From positions 1-64,000 of the forward strand of contig JANQRT010000059.1 of the NCBI GenBank assembly GCA_028284385.1: a DNA stretch of 64,000 bases, given 5' to 3'. Below the pieces are notes generated by a model. The model searched no databases, was not told the DNA's origin, and saw only the letters and a list, made by a program, of their open reading frames with translations. Positions within the stretch are counted from its first letter, which is position 1. The number at the start of each line of letters is the position of its first letter. The DNA comes from Opitutaceae bacterium (lineage in GTDB: Bacteria; Verrucomicrobiota; Verrucomicrobiia; Opitutales; Opitutaceae). Shown one piece after another: positions 8,189 through 17,474 of this stretch. Both the position numbers and the translations under genes were made by a program.

Positions 8189-11128
8189 ATGAGAGAACCA
8201 TACGTTCTGCTTTTCATGCTTGCGACTAAGCATCATTATAGAGACGTCATTGTTTCTCGAAACGAGGTGCTGTGTAGTCCTGACGAAGAGACAAAGATCG
8301 AAAAAGGCCGCCCAGTTACTCTGCAAACAGAGGTTGGGATAATCGATGCGAAGAAGACGGCGAGTCAGCTACCCGAAGGCTGGGAGCCGGATTTGATAGT
8401 CGTTAAGCTAGACGCCAGTTTGCGCCAAGTGCCAAAAAATCTATCCGCTTTTTCTTGTCCAAAGGTTTTGATTATCGGAGCTCCGCATCAGTTTTTCAAG
8501 CCCTTGACTAATCTACTCGATTATCTCGAGAGCGAATCATTCGATCTTATTGTTTCCGATCACGACAGGCATCATTTGCATTGGTTTAGGCGTAATGGTC
8601 AACAGCGTGTCCATTGGCTCCCGGGTTTGAATTTTCGACTGTGCGAGCGTCTCGTCCGCTCTCCGTCCTTACGACAAGCTATCTTTGTGGGACAAACCGG
8701 AGCGCATCATCCTTATCGTAAATCGATGTTCGAATACCTGCAACAAAGCGGATTGCCTGTGATTACTCAACTAGCTCCGCCCAATAAAGCAGCGGACCTT
8801 TACGCTTCCAGCTCTATCAGTCTTAATGGGAGCCTTAATGGAGATCTAAATCTACGTGTATTCGAAATTTTGGGAGCAGGAGGCTTGTTGCTGACTGATC
8901 GAATATCTCCCGATTCAGGACTGGAACAGCTTTTTAAGGACGGGCAGGATCTGGTCCTCTACGATGGCTGCGAGGACTTGCAGAGCAAAGTCCAAAAGTA
9001 TTTGGAAAACGAGGACGAAGCTCTCAGGATTCGCCGTTCCGGGCAAGAGAGATTGCTTAAGGAACACTCTCCTGATCTCAAGCGAAATCAGTTTCTCGAC
9101 TTGGTTTTCGAGGAGCGCGAATGTCCGCTATTTGCCTTAAACGACCAACGTTACCAGTGTCTCGTATCTTTTTCGAATGCCAGTTTACGAGAGGAGGTTT
9201 CTCAATACGAGTTTCTGCAAGAACTGCATATCTCGACGTATCGTATTATTGCATACGTTAAAGATTTTGAGGATGTCCTCTCGTTTTCGCGGGACTTGCC
9301 GAGACTCGAACTGCGACCCTTGTACAAGATAGAACAAGACTATGCGGAGTGTCCACTAGCGAGATTGCATGAAGAGCATGTCCTTGTCTTGGATGGGAGC
9401 AAGGGAGACCTGGCTTCGCTTACTGATTTGGCTCAGCGTTTTGTTGGTCGCTACATCATGGTGATCGGCGCGTTTGGCCAGGAATCGAAACTTGGGGACT
9501 CTCTGCAAGAGTTGGGCTTCGGTGCTATAGAAGGCAGAAGAAATGTATTCAAGTTGTCTTACGAGTTAGCTGCGATTTCTCGATGGCAAGGTTTGGGGGC
9601 GAAAAATGCGATAATGAGAGAGTTGCCGGAAGTCGATAAGACTCTGTTGGGTCTTGAGGAACTGATTTTGGCCTCCCAGGTGGCGCTATCTATTGGAGAC
9701 TTGCGAGCCTGTCTTGATTTTCTTAATCATTGTATTTCCTTAGATCGTTCTTTGGTCGACGTGTATGTCGCAATCGCCGAGATTCATTGCCAGCTTAGCG
9801 AAACCGATGAGGCCTACATTGCGTTGAGTGAGGCTCGTAGAATTGGAGAGATTCCTAGCGAGGCAGCTGATCTTTGGGATGAAATTGCAAGAAAAGTAGA
9901 AAAATCAGCGTCCTTTATCTCCAACTACGAGGATCACTGCCAGGGCGGCACAAGACTCGTATCCAAAGAGCCTCTTCGCGTTTTTGTCTACACGAATCTT
10001 TTTCCACCGCAAGAGATGGGTGGCTACGGTCGCAAGATGTGGGAGTTTGCTTACGAGCTAAAGCGTCGAGGACATGAATTGTATGTACTTGCTGGGGACG
10101 CTCCATACTTGCACAAGGAGCCTCAGGATGAAGAAGGCTCTTTAGAGCCATTTACGCGACGTCATTTGAAGCTTTTCGGAAAATGGGCTAACGGTTCCTC
10201 GGAATTGACGCATGATGGTCCGGGGACCCTGAGTATCGTTAAGGAAAATCAGCTGGTGGCTCGACAAGCTATTAATGATTTCAAGCCCGATTGCTGCTTG
10301 ATGGGCAATCTGGACTTGATCGGAGACTATGCGATTCCCGAGTTTACGTCTCGCGAGATTCCCGTGGTCCAATGCATGGGAAATTTCACTACAGGCTGGT
10401 TGGATGGATTCACGCCGGACGAGCGATGGTTCCGGCCAGGACCGGCGAGCGAATATTTGCGCGATGATCTAGTTAACAATGGCTTTGATCTCCATCAGCC
10501 TAATACCCTTTATCCGGGAGCTCGACTAGATCATTTTTACCGTCATGTTCTTCCAAGTACACGTGTCCCTCGGATCGCTTTTGCCGGCTTGCTCATGGAA
10601 TATAAAGGCCCTCACACCTTGGTAGAAGCGCTTTGCCAATTGCATAAGGCTGGCTTGCAGTTTGAAGCGACAATTGCAGGCGACAGTACTGATCAGATTT
10701 TCGTCCGAGGTCTCAAATCCAGAATTGCCCAGGCTGGTTTGGAGGACAGAGTCCTATTTCCTGGTTTTCTAAACCGAAGGCAACTGATCCAGTTGTTTTG
10801 CAAAAGCAACATTCTCGTCTTTCCAAGTATTTTTGAGGAGCCCTTCGGAATCTCACAGGTCGAGGCAATGGCTTCCGGTCTTGCAGTCATCACATCAGGA
10901 CGCGGTGGTTCAAAGGAAATCATTAGAGATGAAGTGGACGGTCTTCATTTTGAAGGTGGAAGTGTTGAGGATTTGGCTCGAAAAATCGCCATGCTCATTT
11001 CAAATCCAGAGCGCTGGACACGCCTTGCCGAAGCGGGTCGCGAACGCGCCATGCAATTTTCGATACCAGCAACGGTTGACAAGATAGAAGAGCTGTTCAA
11101 TGAAATGCGTTTAACCGCGCTAACGTAG
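8189..11128 (+). CDS. two-domain glycosyltransferase (CgeB-like + GT4), paralogue of the preceding gene
   Basis: 979 residues, colinear with the preceding protein throughout. It has a CgeB-like module (SDHDRHHLHWF, FVGQTGAHHPYRK, SLNGDLNLRVFEILGAGG), a helical TPR-like middle and a C-terminal GT4 domain beginning VYTNLFPPQEMGGYGRKMW and holding PSIFEEPFGISQVEAMASG. The start is set by the ribosome site AAAGAGGAGG 6 bases before MREPYVLL; a longer frame reading back into the preceding gene is rejected. The pair is a tandem duplication that has since diverged, most in the middle region, which suggests different acceptors or sugars. Cytoplasmic; role in flagellin glycan assembly inferred from context. 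Confidence 0.85.
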   Translation: MREPYVLLFMLATKHHYRDVIVSRNEVLCSPDEETKIEKGRPVTLQTEVGIIDAKKTASQLPEGWEPDLIVVKLDASLRQVPKNLSAFSCPKVLIIGAPHQFFKPLTNLLDYLESESFDLIVSDHDRHHLHWFRRNGQQRVHWLPGLNFRLCERLVRSPSLRQAIFVGQTGAHHPYRKSMFEYLQQSGLPVITQLAPPNKAADLYASSSISLNGSLNGDLNLRVFEILGAGGLLLTDRISPDSGLEQLFKDGQDLVLYDGCEDLQSKVQKYLENEDEALRIRRSGQERLLKEHSPDLKRNQFLDLVFEERECPLFALNDQRYQCLVSFSNASLREEVSQYEFLQELHISTYRIIAYVKDFEDVLSFSRDLPRLELRPLYKIEQDYAECPLARLHEEHVLVLDGSKGDLASLTDLAQRFVGRYIMVIGAFGQESKLGDSLQELGFGAIEGRRNVFKLSYELAAISRWQGLGAKNAIMRELPEVDKTLLGLEELILASQVALSIGDLRACLDFLNHCISLDRSLVDVYVAIAEIHCQLSETDEAYIALSEARRIGEIPSEAADLWDEIARKVEKSASFISNYEDHCQGGTRLVSKEPLRVFVYTNLFPPQEMGGYGRKMWEFAYELKRRGHELYVLAGDAPYLHKEPQDEEGSLEPFTRRHLKLFGKWANGSSELTHDGPGTLSIVKENQLVARQAINDFKPDCCLMGNLDLIGDYAIPEFTSREIPVVQCMGNFTTGWLDGFTPDERWFRPGPASEYLRDDLVNNGFDLHQPNTLYPGARLDHFYRHVLPSTRVPRIAFAGLLMEYKGPHTLVEALCQLHKAGLQFEATIAGDSTDQIFVRGLKSRIAQAGLEDRVLFPGFLNRRQLIQLFCKSNILVFPSIFEEPFGISQVEAMASGLAVITSGRGGSKEIIRDEVDGLHFEGGSVEDLARKIAMLISNPERWTRLAEAGRERAMQFSIPATVDKIEELFNEMRLTALT

Positions 11129-11142
11129 TGCGGTTTTAGGCA

Positions 11143-14100
11143 ATGGCGACCATCGAGCAGGCCTTAGAATGGCACAAGGAAAGTCGGCTTGAACAAGCTG
11201 AATCTGCTTATCGGCAGATACTGGATGAAAATCCCGAGCATGCTGACGCTAGTAATCTTCTAGGCATGTTGCTTATGCAGTCTGGGGAGTCGGATGAAGC
11301 CGAGGGGCGCTTCGAAGTTTCCTGCGATCGCTATCCAAACAACTTGTCTTTCCTGCTCAACTACGCTTCCGCTTTGGCTTTCAACAAGAAATTCGAGCAA
11401 AGCAATTCAATCTATCTCCGAGCCCTATCCCTTGGTTCTGACAAAGCGGATCCCAATGCTCACTACGGCTTGTTTCTCGCTCAAATGAATCGATTTCAGG
11501 AAGCGGAGCCGTATCTCAGGAAATCTGTCGAATTAAGAGAAGACGATTCCGGGCTTTGGGTTAATTATGGAAACACGTTGCGAAAGCTCGGTCAGTTGGA
11601 TGGAGCCGTTGCCGCTTTCGAGCAATCGGTTTCGCTCGACGATCAAAATGCGATTGCCTGGAATTGTCTTGGCGAAGCGTGGCAGGCCAAAAGTGAAAAA
11701 GAAGAGTCGATAAAGGCATTTGAAAAGGCATTGGAAGTAAATCCCGATTACTTGCTGGCCCAGGAAAACCTTGGTTTGGCCTATCAGTCCGCCGGACGCA
11801 TTTCAGATTCTCGAGCCACGCTGGAAAAGGCGATTCAGCAACGACCCGATCGGGCTGAATGCATTGCTAGCTTGGCGTCTGTCGTCAGGGATCAAGGACA
11901 GCCGGAGGAGGCGATTCAATTGTTTCAAAGAGCCTTAGAGCTCGATCCGACAAATCCTAATGTAGTATCCAAATTCTTGTATACTCTCAATTTTTCGACC
12001 AGCTTGAGCAGGGAGGAAGTTGAAAAGGCCCATCTTGCTATTAACGATTGCTTCGATTCAAAATCGGCGGAGTTTCCTGCGAGAAAAGAAAGAGATGGGA
12101 AATTGAAGATCGGGTTTCTTTCGGGAGACTTCTGTTCCCATTCGGTCGCTTTCTTCTTATTGCCTCTCCTCGAGTTCATTGATCGCGAGCGATTCGAAGT
12201 TCACTGTTTTTCCAATACGCAAGCCCATGATAGGATCACGGAGAGGTTTCAAAATCTAGCGGATGGGTGGTTCGATACGAATGGAAAATCTTCCGAAGAA
12301 GTCGCTGCTGCCGTTCGGGAAACGCAAATCGACGCGCTTATCGACTTGGCTGGTCATACGGCTGAAAATCGAACCGACGTTCTTGCCGAATCGCCAGCCC
12401 CGATTGTCTTGAATTGGCTCGGGTATCCAAATCGACATGGAATAAGCTCGATGTATGGTCGTATTGTAGATCGCATTACAGATCCGAAAGATCATGACAC
12501 GGACGATTTTTCTGAAAAATTGGTGAGGTTGGATTCCTGTTTTCTTTGCTACTCGCCCGGGGATGAAGCGCCACAAACCTCGGAGTCTCCTGCCCTGAAA
12601 AATGGATATATCACTTTTGGATCATTCAATAACGCGGCTAAGCTCAATGACCTGACCATTCGTGTTTGGTCTTCGATTCTCAATACGGTTCCCCATTCAC
12701 GCCTTCTTCTAAAGTCTTGGCAATTCGAGGATGCTGACTTGATGACTTCAATTAGAAAGCGTTTTCGGGCTTACGGGATTGAAGAGGACCGTATCCGTTT
12801 TTCCACTCGTCTAAAAAGCTATTTCGATCATATGGCAGCCTACAGTCGGATCGATGTAGCGCTCGACCCATTTCCGTATAATGGTACGACTACGACTTGC
12901 GAGGCGCTTTGGATGGGCGTGCCAGTCGTATGTCTTGAAGGGGATCGGCATGCCGCTCGAGTGGGCGCAAGTCTACTCACTTATTCTGGACTCGACAACC
13001 TCCTTGCCGCATCCATAGACGACTACATCGGTATCGCCGCAGCATTGGCCCAAGACGTGGAACTTCTTATGTCTCTACGTCAGTCGATCAGACCTAAATT
13101 AGCGGCTTCCGAGCTTTGCGATGGCCCTGGTTTTGCCACGGCCTTTGGGAATCTAATCGAGGATGTTCTGGGAAGTGTAAGTCGTACTGACGATTCTCAG
13201 AGGATTGAAAATATGCTTTCCGAAGCATTAGCGCTGCAGCGGAAGGGCCAAACGAAAAAAGCGTTTTCCCAATATGAGGAAATATTGGAAATAGATCCTC
13301 TTTGCTCACAAGCAAATCATTATGCGGGCGTTGCATTGTATGCGATGGAGGAATACGATCGCAGTGTCGATTTCTTCCGAAAAGCGTTGGGAGCGGATTC
13401 AGGCGACGCGGAGATCCTCACGCATCTTGGCTGTTCCCTGCAAAAGGCAGGACGACTTGATGAGTCGGTCGAAGCTCATTTTCAAGCGGCGGAAAACGCT
13501 TCTGATAACGCTGTAATTCTAAACAACTACGGCAACGCTTTATTGGAATCGGGTAAAGCTGTAGATGCGGCTGTGGTTTACAAAAGAAGTCTGGATATCG
13601 ATCCTACTGCGGCTCAATGCTGGAGCAACTATGGCGTGGCTCTTAAACAATCTGGCAAACTAGTAGAGGCTATCGAGGCTGGTGAAAAGGCGGTCGAGTT
13701 AAATTCGCGATTCTCAGGAGCCTACTTGAATCTGGGAGCCAGCTATGTGGCGGTGGGAGAGTGTTCCAAGGGCGTATCCATATTCCGCAAAGCGGTTGAA
13801 TTGGATGCTAAAAACGCCTGGGCCTGGAGTAATTTGATTTACGCTTTGCAGTATTCCGATGAGGTGACGAATTCCGAAATTGCCGAAGCCTGTCGTTCTT
13901 TTGGAGAATTGTTTCCAGTGTCTTCGAAGCGTCCGGAGAAGCGCTACGATGGCAAACGACTGCGAGTCGGATTCGTGTCAGGCGATTTTCGAGAGCATGC
14001 GGTGGCTCGCTTTCTGTTGCCCCTTTTGCGAAACAAGCCGAGTGATCGTGTATCCGTTTTTCTGTATCACGATTCTACGTTAGAGGACCCTTTTACGAAT

Positions 14101-15747
14101 GAACTTAGAACCCTTTCCGACAATTGGCAGAATATCTATGGAAAGCTAGACAACGAAGTCGCTTCTTCAATTGAAGGCGACGGTATCGATTTTCTTATCG
14201 ATCTCGCTGGGCATAGCCATCGCAATCGACTTGGACTCTTCGCCTTGAGACCAGCCTTTGCCCAAGCGACCTGGTTAGGCTTCCCGGGATCGACGGGGCT
14301 TAAGGCCATGGATTTTCGTATCTCGGATCGCATTTCATTGACTGAAGAAGAGGTTCAATTGTTTGAAGAGGCACCTTTGTATCTAGAAAATGGTTATCAT
14401 TGTATTGAGATAGCTGATAGTCCCGCTATTAATCCTTCTCCAGCGCTTGAGGGATCTCCCTTTACCTTTGGCTCTTTCAATAACCTTTCCAAAGTGGGAG
14501 ACAAAGCGCTTTCCGCTTGGGCGGAAATCCTGAGAAGGGCCCCGTCTTCTCGGCTTTTATTGAAGTCTTATCAACTTAAGGATAAGTATTTTCGCGAGCA
14601 ATTCCGAAACCGACTGGTTCGCAAAGGTCTTCCTCTTGATCGTATCACTCTGCTTGAACCGGAACACAAGTATTCCTCGCATCTCGAGGCTTATCGCCAT
14701 GTAGACCTTTGTCTCGATCCTTTTCCCTATAATGGAACTACCACTACATGTGAAGCGCTCCATATGGGAGTGCCTGTTGTTTCTCTTCTAGGCGAACGGA
14801 ATAGCGCCAGAGTGGGAGCGAGTCTGCTCAATCAGATGAGTATGGATTCCTTTGTTTGCGAATCTGTTGAAACTTATATCGATAATGCTGTTCAATGGTC
14901 TACACGTCCCGAAGATTTGGCAGATTTCAGAACAGGATTGAGAGGAAACATAAGCGAGTGTTCCCTGGGTGATGGAGCATCCTTCGCTCGGGACTTCTTC
15001 GTGAAACTGGAAGATGCTTATCGGTCTCTTGGCAGTGGCGAGAGGATGGTTTCAGAGAGATCGGCGCAATCGATATCTCCAACATTGGACGAAGGATTGG
15101 ATTGCCCTTGGCTTGAAGCAATTGAAATCGAGGAGCAGCCAGTCGGAAATGGAGCGATAGCGTATGACACTCAGCAATACGGGCTTCCCGAGTCTTTTGC
15201 GGGAAGTCGTGTTCTGGATGCCAGTTGCATAGATGGTTTCTGGTCTGTTGAGGCGCTTATTCGTGGAGCGAAAGAAGTCACGGCAATACCTGCCGAAGGT
15301 TGTTTCGAGCTCTCGGAACATGGTGAAATACTCCTGTCAAGGGCTAAACATTTCGAGCTTTGTAAACGCGCTTTGAACGTATCCGAAGATCGGATGCGCT
15401 TATTGCCCAGCCAAGTCTATCATCTCAATCCGCAAGATCATGGCATGTTTGACTGGGTGTTTTTACTAGCAAACGCCAATGCCTTAAGGCACTTGATGTT
15501 CGCATTGGATGCTCTGCGAACGCTTTGTTCGGAAAGACTGGTTTTAGCCATGGAGATTAACCTAGGCAGCACCGACCTCGATAACGACCTCTCGAGCATT
15601 CAGGTTGAAAAAGGACCGGTGTGGCTACCTTCCGTAAAGGGGCTCCGTTCGCTGATCGAGAGCGCTTCTTTCGACATTCTATCGCTAAAGACGATGAACC
15701 TGCAAGACGAGAGATCTTTTGCTATTATTCATGCCAGACCCGTCTAG
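11143..15747 (+). CDS. giant double TPR-OGT protein with methyltransferase-like C-terminus
   Basis: 1534 residues in five blocks: TPR (about 1-300), GT41 domain (about 318-675, with GFLSGDFCSHSVAFFL and YNGTTTTCEALWMG), second TPR block (about 688-930), second GT41 domain (about 939-1300, with GFVSGDFREHAVARFL and YNGTTTTCEALHMG), and a Rossmann-like tail (about 1316-1534). Both GT41 domains keep the conserved His and the NGTTTTCEA pocket, so both may be active. The tail resembles class I SAM methyltransferases (SRVLDASCIDGFWSVEAL), but the glycine-rich motif I is degraded (DASCIDG in place of DxGCGxG), so SAM binding is doubtful. A bifunctional O-glycosyltransferase acting on one protein, probably flagellin, is the likely role. 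It follows the GT pair by 14 bp. Confidence 0.85.
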   Translation: MATIEQALEWHKESRLEQAESAYRQILDENPEHADASNLLGMLLMQSGESDEAEGRFEVSCDRYPNNLSFLLNYASALAFNKKFEQSNSIYLRALSLGSDKADPNAHYGLFLAQMNRFQEAEPYLRKSVELREDDSGLWVNYGNTLRKLGQLDGAVAAFEQSVSLDDQNAIAWNCLGEAWQAKSEKEESIKAFEKALEVNPDYLLAQENLGLAYQSAGRISDSRATLEKAIQQRPDRAECIASLASVVRDQGQPEEAIQLFQRALELDPTNPNVVSKFLYTLNFSTSLSREEVEKAHLAINDCFDSKSAEFPARKERDGKLKIGFLSGDFCSHSVAFFLLPLLEFIDRERFEVHCFSNTQAHDRITERFQNLADGWFDTNGKSSEEVAAAVRETQIDALIDLAGHTAENRTDVLAESPAPIVLNWLGYPNRHGISSMYGRIVDRITDPKDHDTDDFSEKLVRLDSCFLCYSPGDEAPQTSESPALKNGYITFGSFNNAAKLNDLTIRVWSSILNTVPHSRLLLKSWQFEDADLMTSIRKRFRAYGIEEDRIRFSTRLKSYFDHMAAYSRIDVALDPFPYNGTTTTCEALWMGVPVVCLEGDRHAARVGASLLTYSGLDNLLAASIDDYIGIAAALAQDVELLMSLRQSIRPKLAASELCDGPGFATAFGNLIEDVLGSVSRTDDSQRIENMLSEALALQRKGQTKKAFSQYEEILEIDPLCSQANHYAGVALYAMEEYDRSVDFFRKALGADSGDAEILTHLGCSLQKAGRLDESVEAHFQAAENASDNAVILNNYGNALLESGKAVDAAVVYKRSLDIDPTAAQCWSNYGVALKQSGKLVEAIEAGEKAVELNSRFSGAYLNLGASYVAVGECSKGVSIFRKAVELDAKNAWAWSNLIYALQYSDEVTNSEIAEACRSFGELFPVSSKRPEKRYDGKRLRVGFVSGDFREHAVARFLLPLLRNKPSDRVSVFLYHDSTLEDPFTNELRTLSDNWQNIYGKLDNEVASSIEGDGIDFLIDLAGHSHRNRLGLFALRPAFAQATWLGFPGSTGLKAMDFRISDRISLTEEEVQLFEEAPLYLENGYHCIEIADSPAINPSPALEGSPFTFGSFNNLSKVGDKALSAWAEILRRAPSSRLLLKSYQLKDKYFREQFRNRLVRKGLPLDRITLLEPEHKYSSHLEAYRHVDLCLDPFPYNGTTTTCEALHMGVPVVSLLGERNSARVGASLLNQMSMDSFVCESVETYIDNAVQWSTRPEDLADFRTGLRGNISECSLGDGASFARDFFVKLEDAYRSLGSGERMVSERSAQSISPTLDEGLDCPWLEAIEIEEQPVGNGAIAYDTQQYGLPESFAGSRVLDASCIDGFWSVEALIRGAKEVTAIPAEGCFELSEHGEILLSRAKHFELCKRALNVSEDRMRLLPSQVYHLNPQDHGMFDWVFLLANANALRHLMFALDALRTLCSERLVLAMEINLGSTDLDNDLSSIQVEKGPVWLPSVKGLRSLIESASFDILSLKTMNLQDERSFAIIHARPV

Positions 15748-15767
15748 TCTGCGTAGAGGTTGATGAC

Positions 15768-16364
15768 ATGAGGCGCGACATTCTTGGATTAGTCTTAGCA
15801 GGCGGGCGTAGCGCTCGAATGGGCGAATCGAAAGAGGAAATGCGAATACATGAGGGGGTGAGCCAGCTCGACTATTTGCTGGAAGCGCTTGAAACGTTTT
15901 GTTCGAGAACAGCAGTTTCGGTTCGACAGGATCAGCAGTTATCGCAGGGTGCGAATAAGTATGCTGTAATCGAGGATGGCAATACATCAAAAGGCCCTAT
16001 TAATGGCATCATTTCAGGGCTTAGAAAATCTGAAGGCCTTCCTGTTCTGGCGGTAGCTTGCGACATGCCTTTTGTCGATGCGGCTCTCTTTCTACAGCTT
16101 GTCAGTCTAAGAGATCACGATAGAATGGCGACCTGCTTTGTTGCCGAAGATGGAATGCCAGAGCCCCTGTGCGCCATTTACGAAGCGCGGTCTTTGTCTT
16201 TGCTCGAAGCTCGAGCTTTGAAAGGAGAATGGAGTCTAAGACGGTTTTTAATTGATGAGGATGTCGAGACCATCAAGCCCGCCAGACCGAACTTGCTTGC
16301 TGGTGTGAATACCATGAGTGAAGCCAAAGAGGCTCGCAAACGACTTTCAGATAGTTCTCAGTAG
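15768..16364 (+). CDS. mobA: molybdenum cofactor guanylyltransferase (MobA family)
   Basis: 198 residues of the MobA-like NTP transferase family, which couples GTP to molybdopterin to make the guanine dinucleotide cofactor. LAGGRSARMG at residues 10-19 with K22 is the nucleotide-binding loop. KGPINGIISGL, VACDMPFVD (metal-binding Asp) and GVNTMSEA near the C-terminus complete the MobA pattern. It starts at MRRDILG, 20 bp after the double OGT gene; a longer frame reading back into that gene is an artefact. A MobA in a glycosylation operon is unexpected. It does not look like the CMP-sugar synthetase PseF, whose start motif is IPARxGSKxxxxKN, but a changed nucleotide-sugar role cannot be excluded. 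Confidence 0.8.
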   Translation: MRRDILGLVLAGGRSARMGESKEEMRIHEGVSQLDYLLEALETFCSRTAVSVRQDQQLSQGANKYAVIEDGNTSKGPINGIISGLRKSEGLPVLAVACDMPFVDAALFLQLVSLRDHDRMATCFVAEDGMPEPLCAIYEARSLSLLEARALKGEWSLRRFLIDEDVETIKPARPNLLAGVNTMSEAKEARKRLSDSSQ

Positions 16365-16368
16365 ATGG

Positions 16369-16857
16369 ATGGCAACGGGTCGAATTATTCGGATATTCAT
16401 TTCAGAGGGCCACGATTTTAAAGGGCGCCACGGCAAGGAGCGACTTAACCATACGGTGGCTAGTGTCTCCGAGGTGGAATGCGTTGCAGGAAAAGGATTG
16501 GTAGGAGATCGTTTTTTTGGATACAAAGACGATTTCAAGGGCCAAGTGACCTTTATTGATGAGGATGCCATAAACGATGTGATAGATAGTCTTGGTAGCG
16601 AAAATATGGATGCCAGCGTGTTTCGGCGGAATATCGTTGTTGCCGGTATCGATCTGAACAGTCTTATCGGAAAGCGTTTCTCGATTAATGGGGCGACTTT
16701 CGAAGGTTCGGAAGAATGCGCCCCTTGCTATTGGATGAATCGAGCGATTGGCGATGGAGCGGAGGCTTTGTTGAAGGATCGCGGCGGCTTGCGGTGCCGT
16801 ATCGTCTCTTCTGGCGAAATTCGTATTGGCGAATTCGATCTTGCTGTAGTTGATTAA
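16369..16857 (+). CDS. MOSC-domain protein
   Basis: 162 residues forming a single MOSC domain, a beta-rich module found in molybdenum cofactor sulfurases and YiiM-like proteins. GKGLVGDRFFGY (residues 41-52) and the C117-A-P-C120 pair, with the conserved Cys that carries sulfur or binds the cofactor, are visible. RRNIVVAGIDLNSLIG is also typical. The ATG at 16369, four bases after the mobA stop, is chosen because it begins the recognisable domain; an earlier in-frame ATG lies within mobA. Coupling to mobA suggests a Moco-related function; no molybdoenzyme is encoded nearby. Confidence 0.8.
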   Translation: MATGRIIRIFISEGHDFKGRHGKERLNHTVASVSEVECVAGKGLVGDRFFGYKDDFKGQVTFIDEDAINDVIDSLGSENMDASVFRRNIVVAGIDLNSLIGKRFSINGATFEGSEECAPCYWMNRAIGDGAEALLKDRGGLRCRIVSSGEIRIGEFDLAVVD

Positions 16858-16869
16858 CCAGTACAACGA

Positions 16870-17472
16870 ATGCCAATCGTAGTTTTAGACGGGGAGACGG
16901 TTGATTTTCAGGGCGAGCAGCCTGTGAGCGCGGAAGCGGTATGGAAGCTTCTGGAGAATTTCCTTGGTGAAAATGGTCGTGTTATCGACTCCTTCCAATT
17001 GAATGGGGAGCTATGGCTAATGGGGGACGAGACAGTATCCACTTTGTATCAGAGAATTGAAGTCTCCAGTCTTAGTCAAATCGAGAAGCTGCTGGACGTT
17101 TTGAAAGGATTCCTCGAATCTAAGAAAGCCGTTTTGGAATCCTGGAGTTTTTTTGCAAATCGCGTGCTTTCAGAAGATCAACAGACAATGGTCGCCTCTT
17201 CGGCGCAAGTTCTCGAGGGTTCGAGCAATCTGGTCGAATTTGCAGGCGTGACTCAAGTGCTGGGAGAATCGATCAATGCTTCCTGGGCTCAATCGACGAA
17301 AGAAATCGCCACCAGTCTCAATGCTCAGCTTGAGCTTTGGATGGACGCTTTAGAGTCGAGGGATCCGATTGTTCTTAGCGATTTAGCGTCTTCGAGATTA
17401 TCGAGACTGCTTGAATCCTTTTTCGCTCTCCTCGAAAGTGAGATAAAGCCTGATTTGGAGGCGCGTATTTAA
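16870..17472 (+). CDS. uncharacterised protein next to Maf
   Basis: 200 residues not matched to a family I know. The first 65 residues alternate strands and helix (MPIVVLDGETVDF, LLENFLGE, LNGELWLMG). The remainder looks wholly helical, with leucine and small residues at regular spacing, as in a coiled or bundled domain. No signal peptide, membrane segment or cysteine cluster is seen. It ends 2 bp before maf and starts 12 bp after the MOSC gene, so it is translated with the glycosylation operon. A chaperone or adaptor for Maf or flagellin is possible but is a guess. Confidence 0.6.
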   Translation: MPIVVLDGETVDFQGEQPVSAEAVWKLLENFLGENGRVIDSFQLNGELWLMGDETVSTLYQRIEVSSLSQIEKLLDVLKGFLESKKAVLESWSFFANRVLSEDQQTMVASSAQVLEGSSNLVEFAGVTQVLGESINASWAQSTKEIATSLNAQLELWMDALESRDPIVLSDLASSRLSRLLESFFALLESEIKPDLEARI

Positions 17473-17474
17473 AA

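Noticed and set aside
15768..16364. Possible CMP-pseudaminate synthetase (PseF) to complete the pathway
   Set aside because: The LAGGxSxRMG loop, GP-x-GI and GVNT motifs are those of MobA, not of CMP-sugar synthetases.
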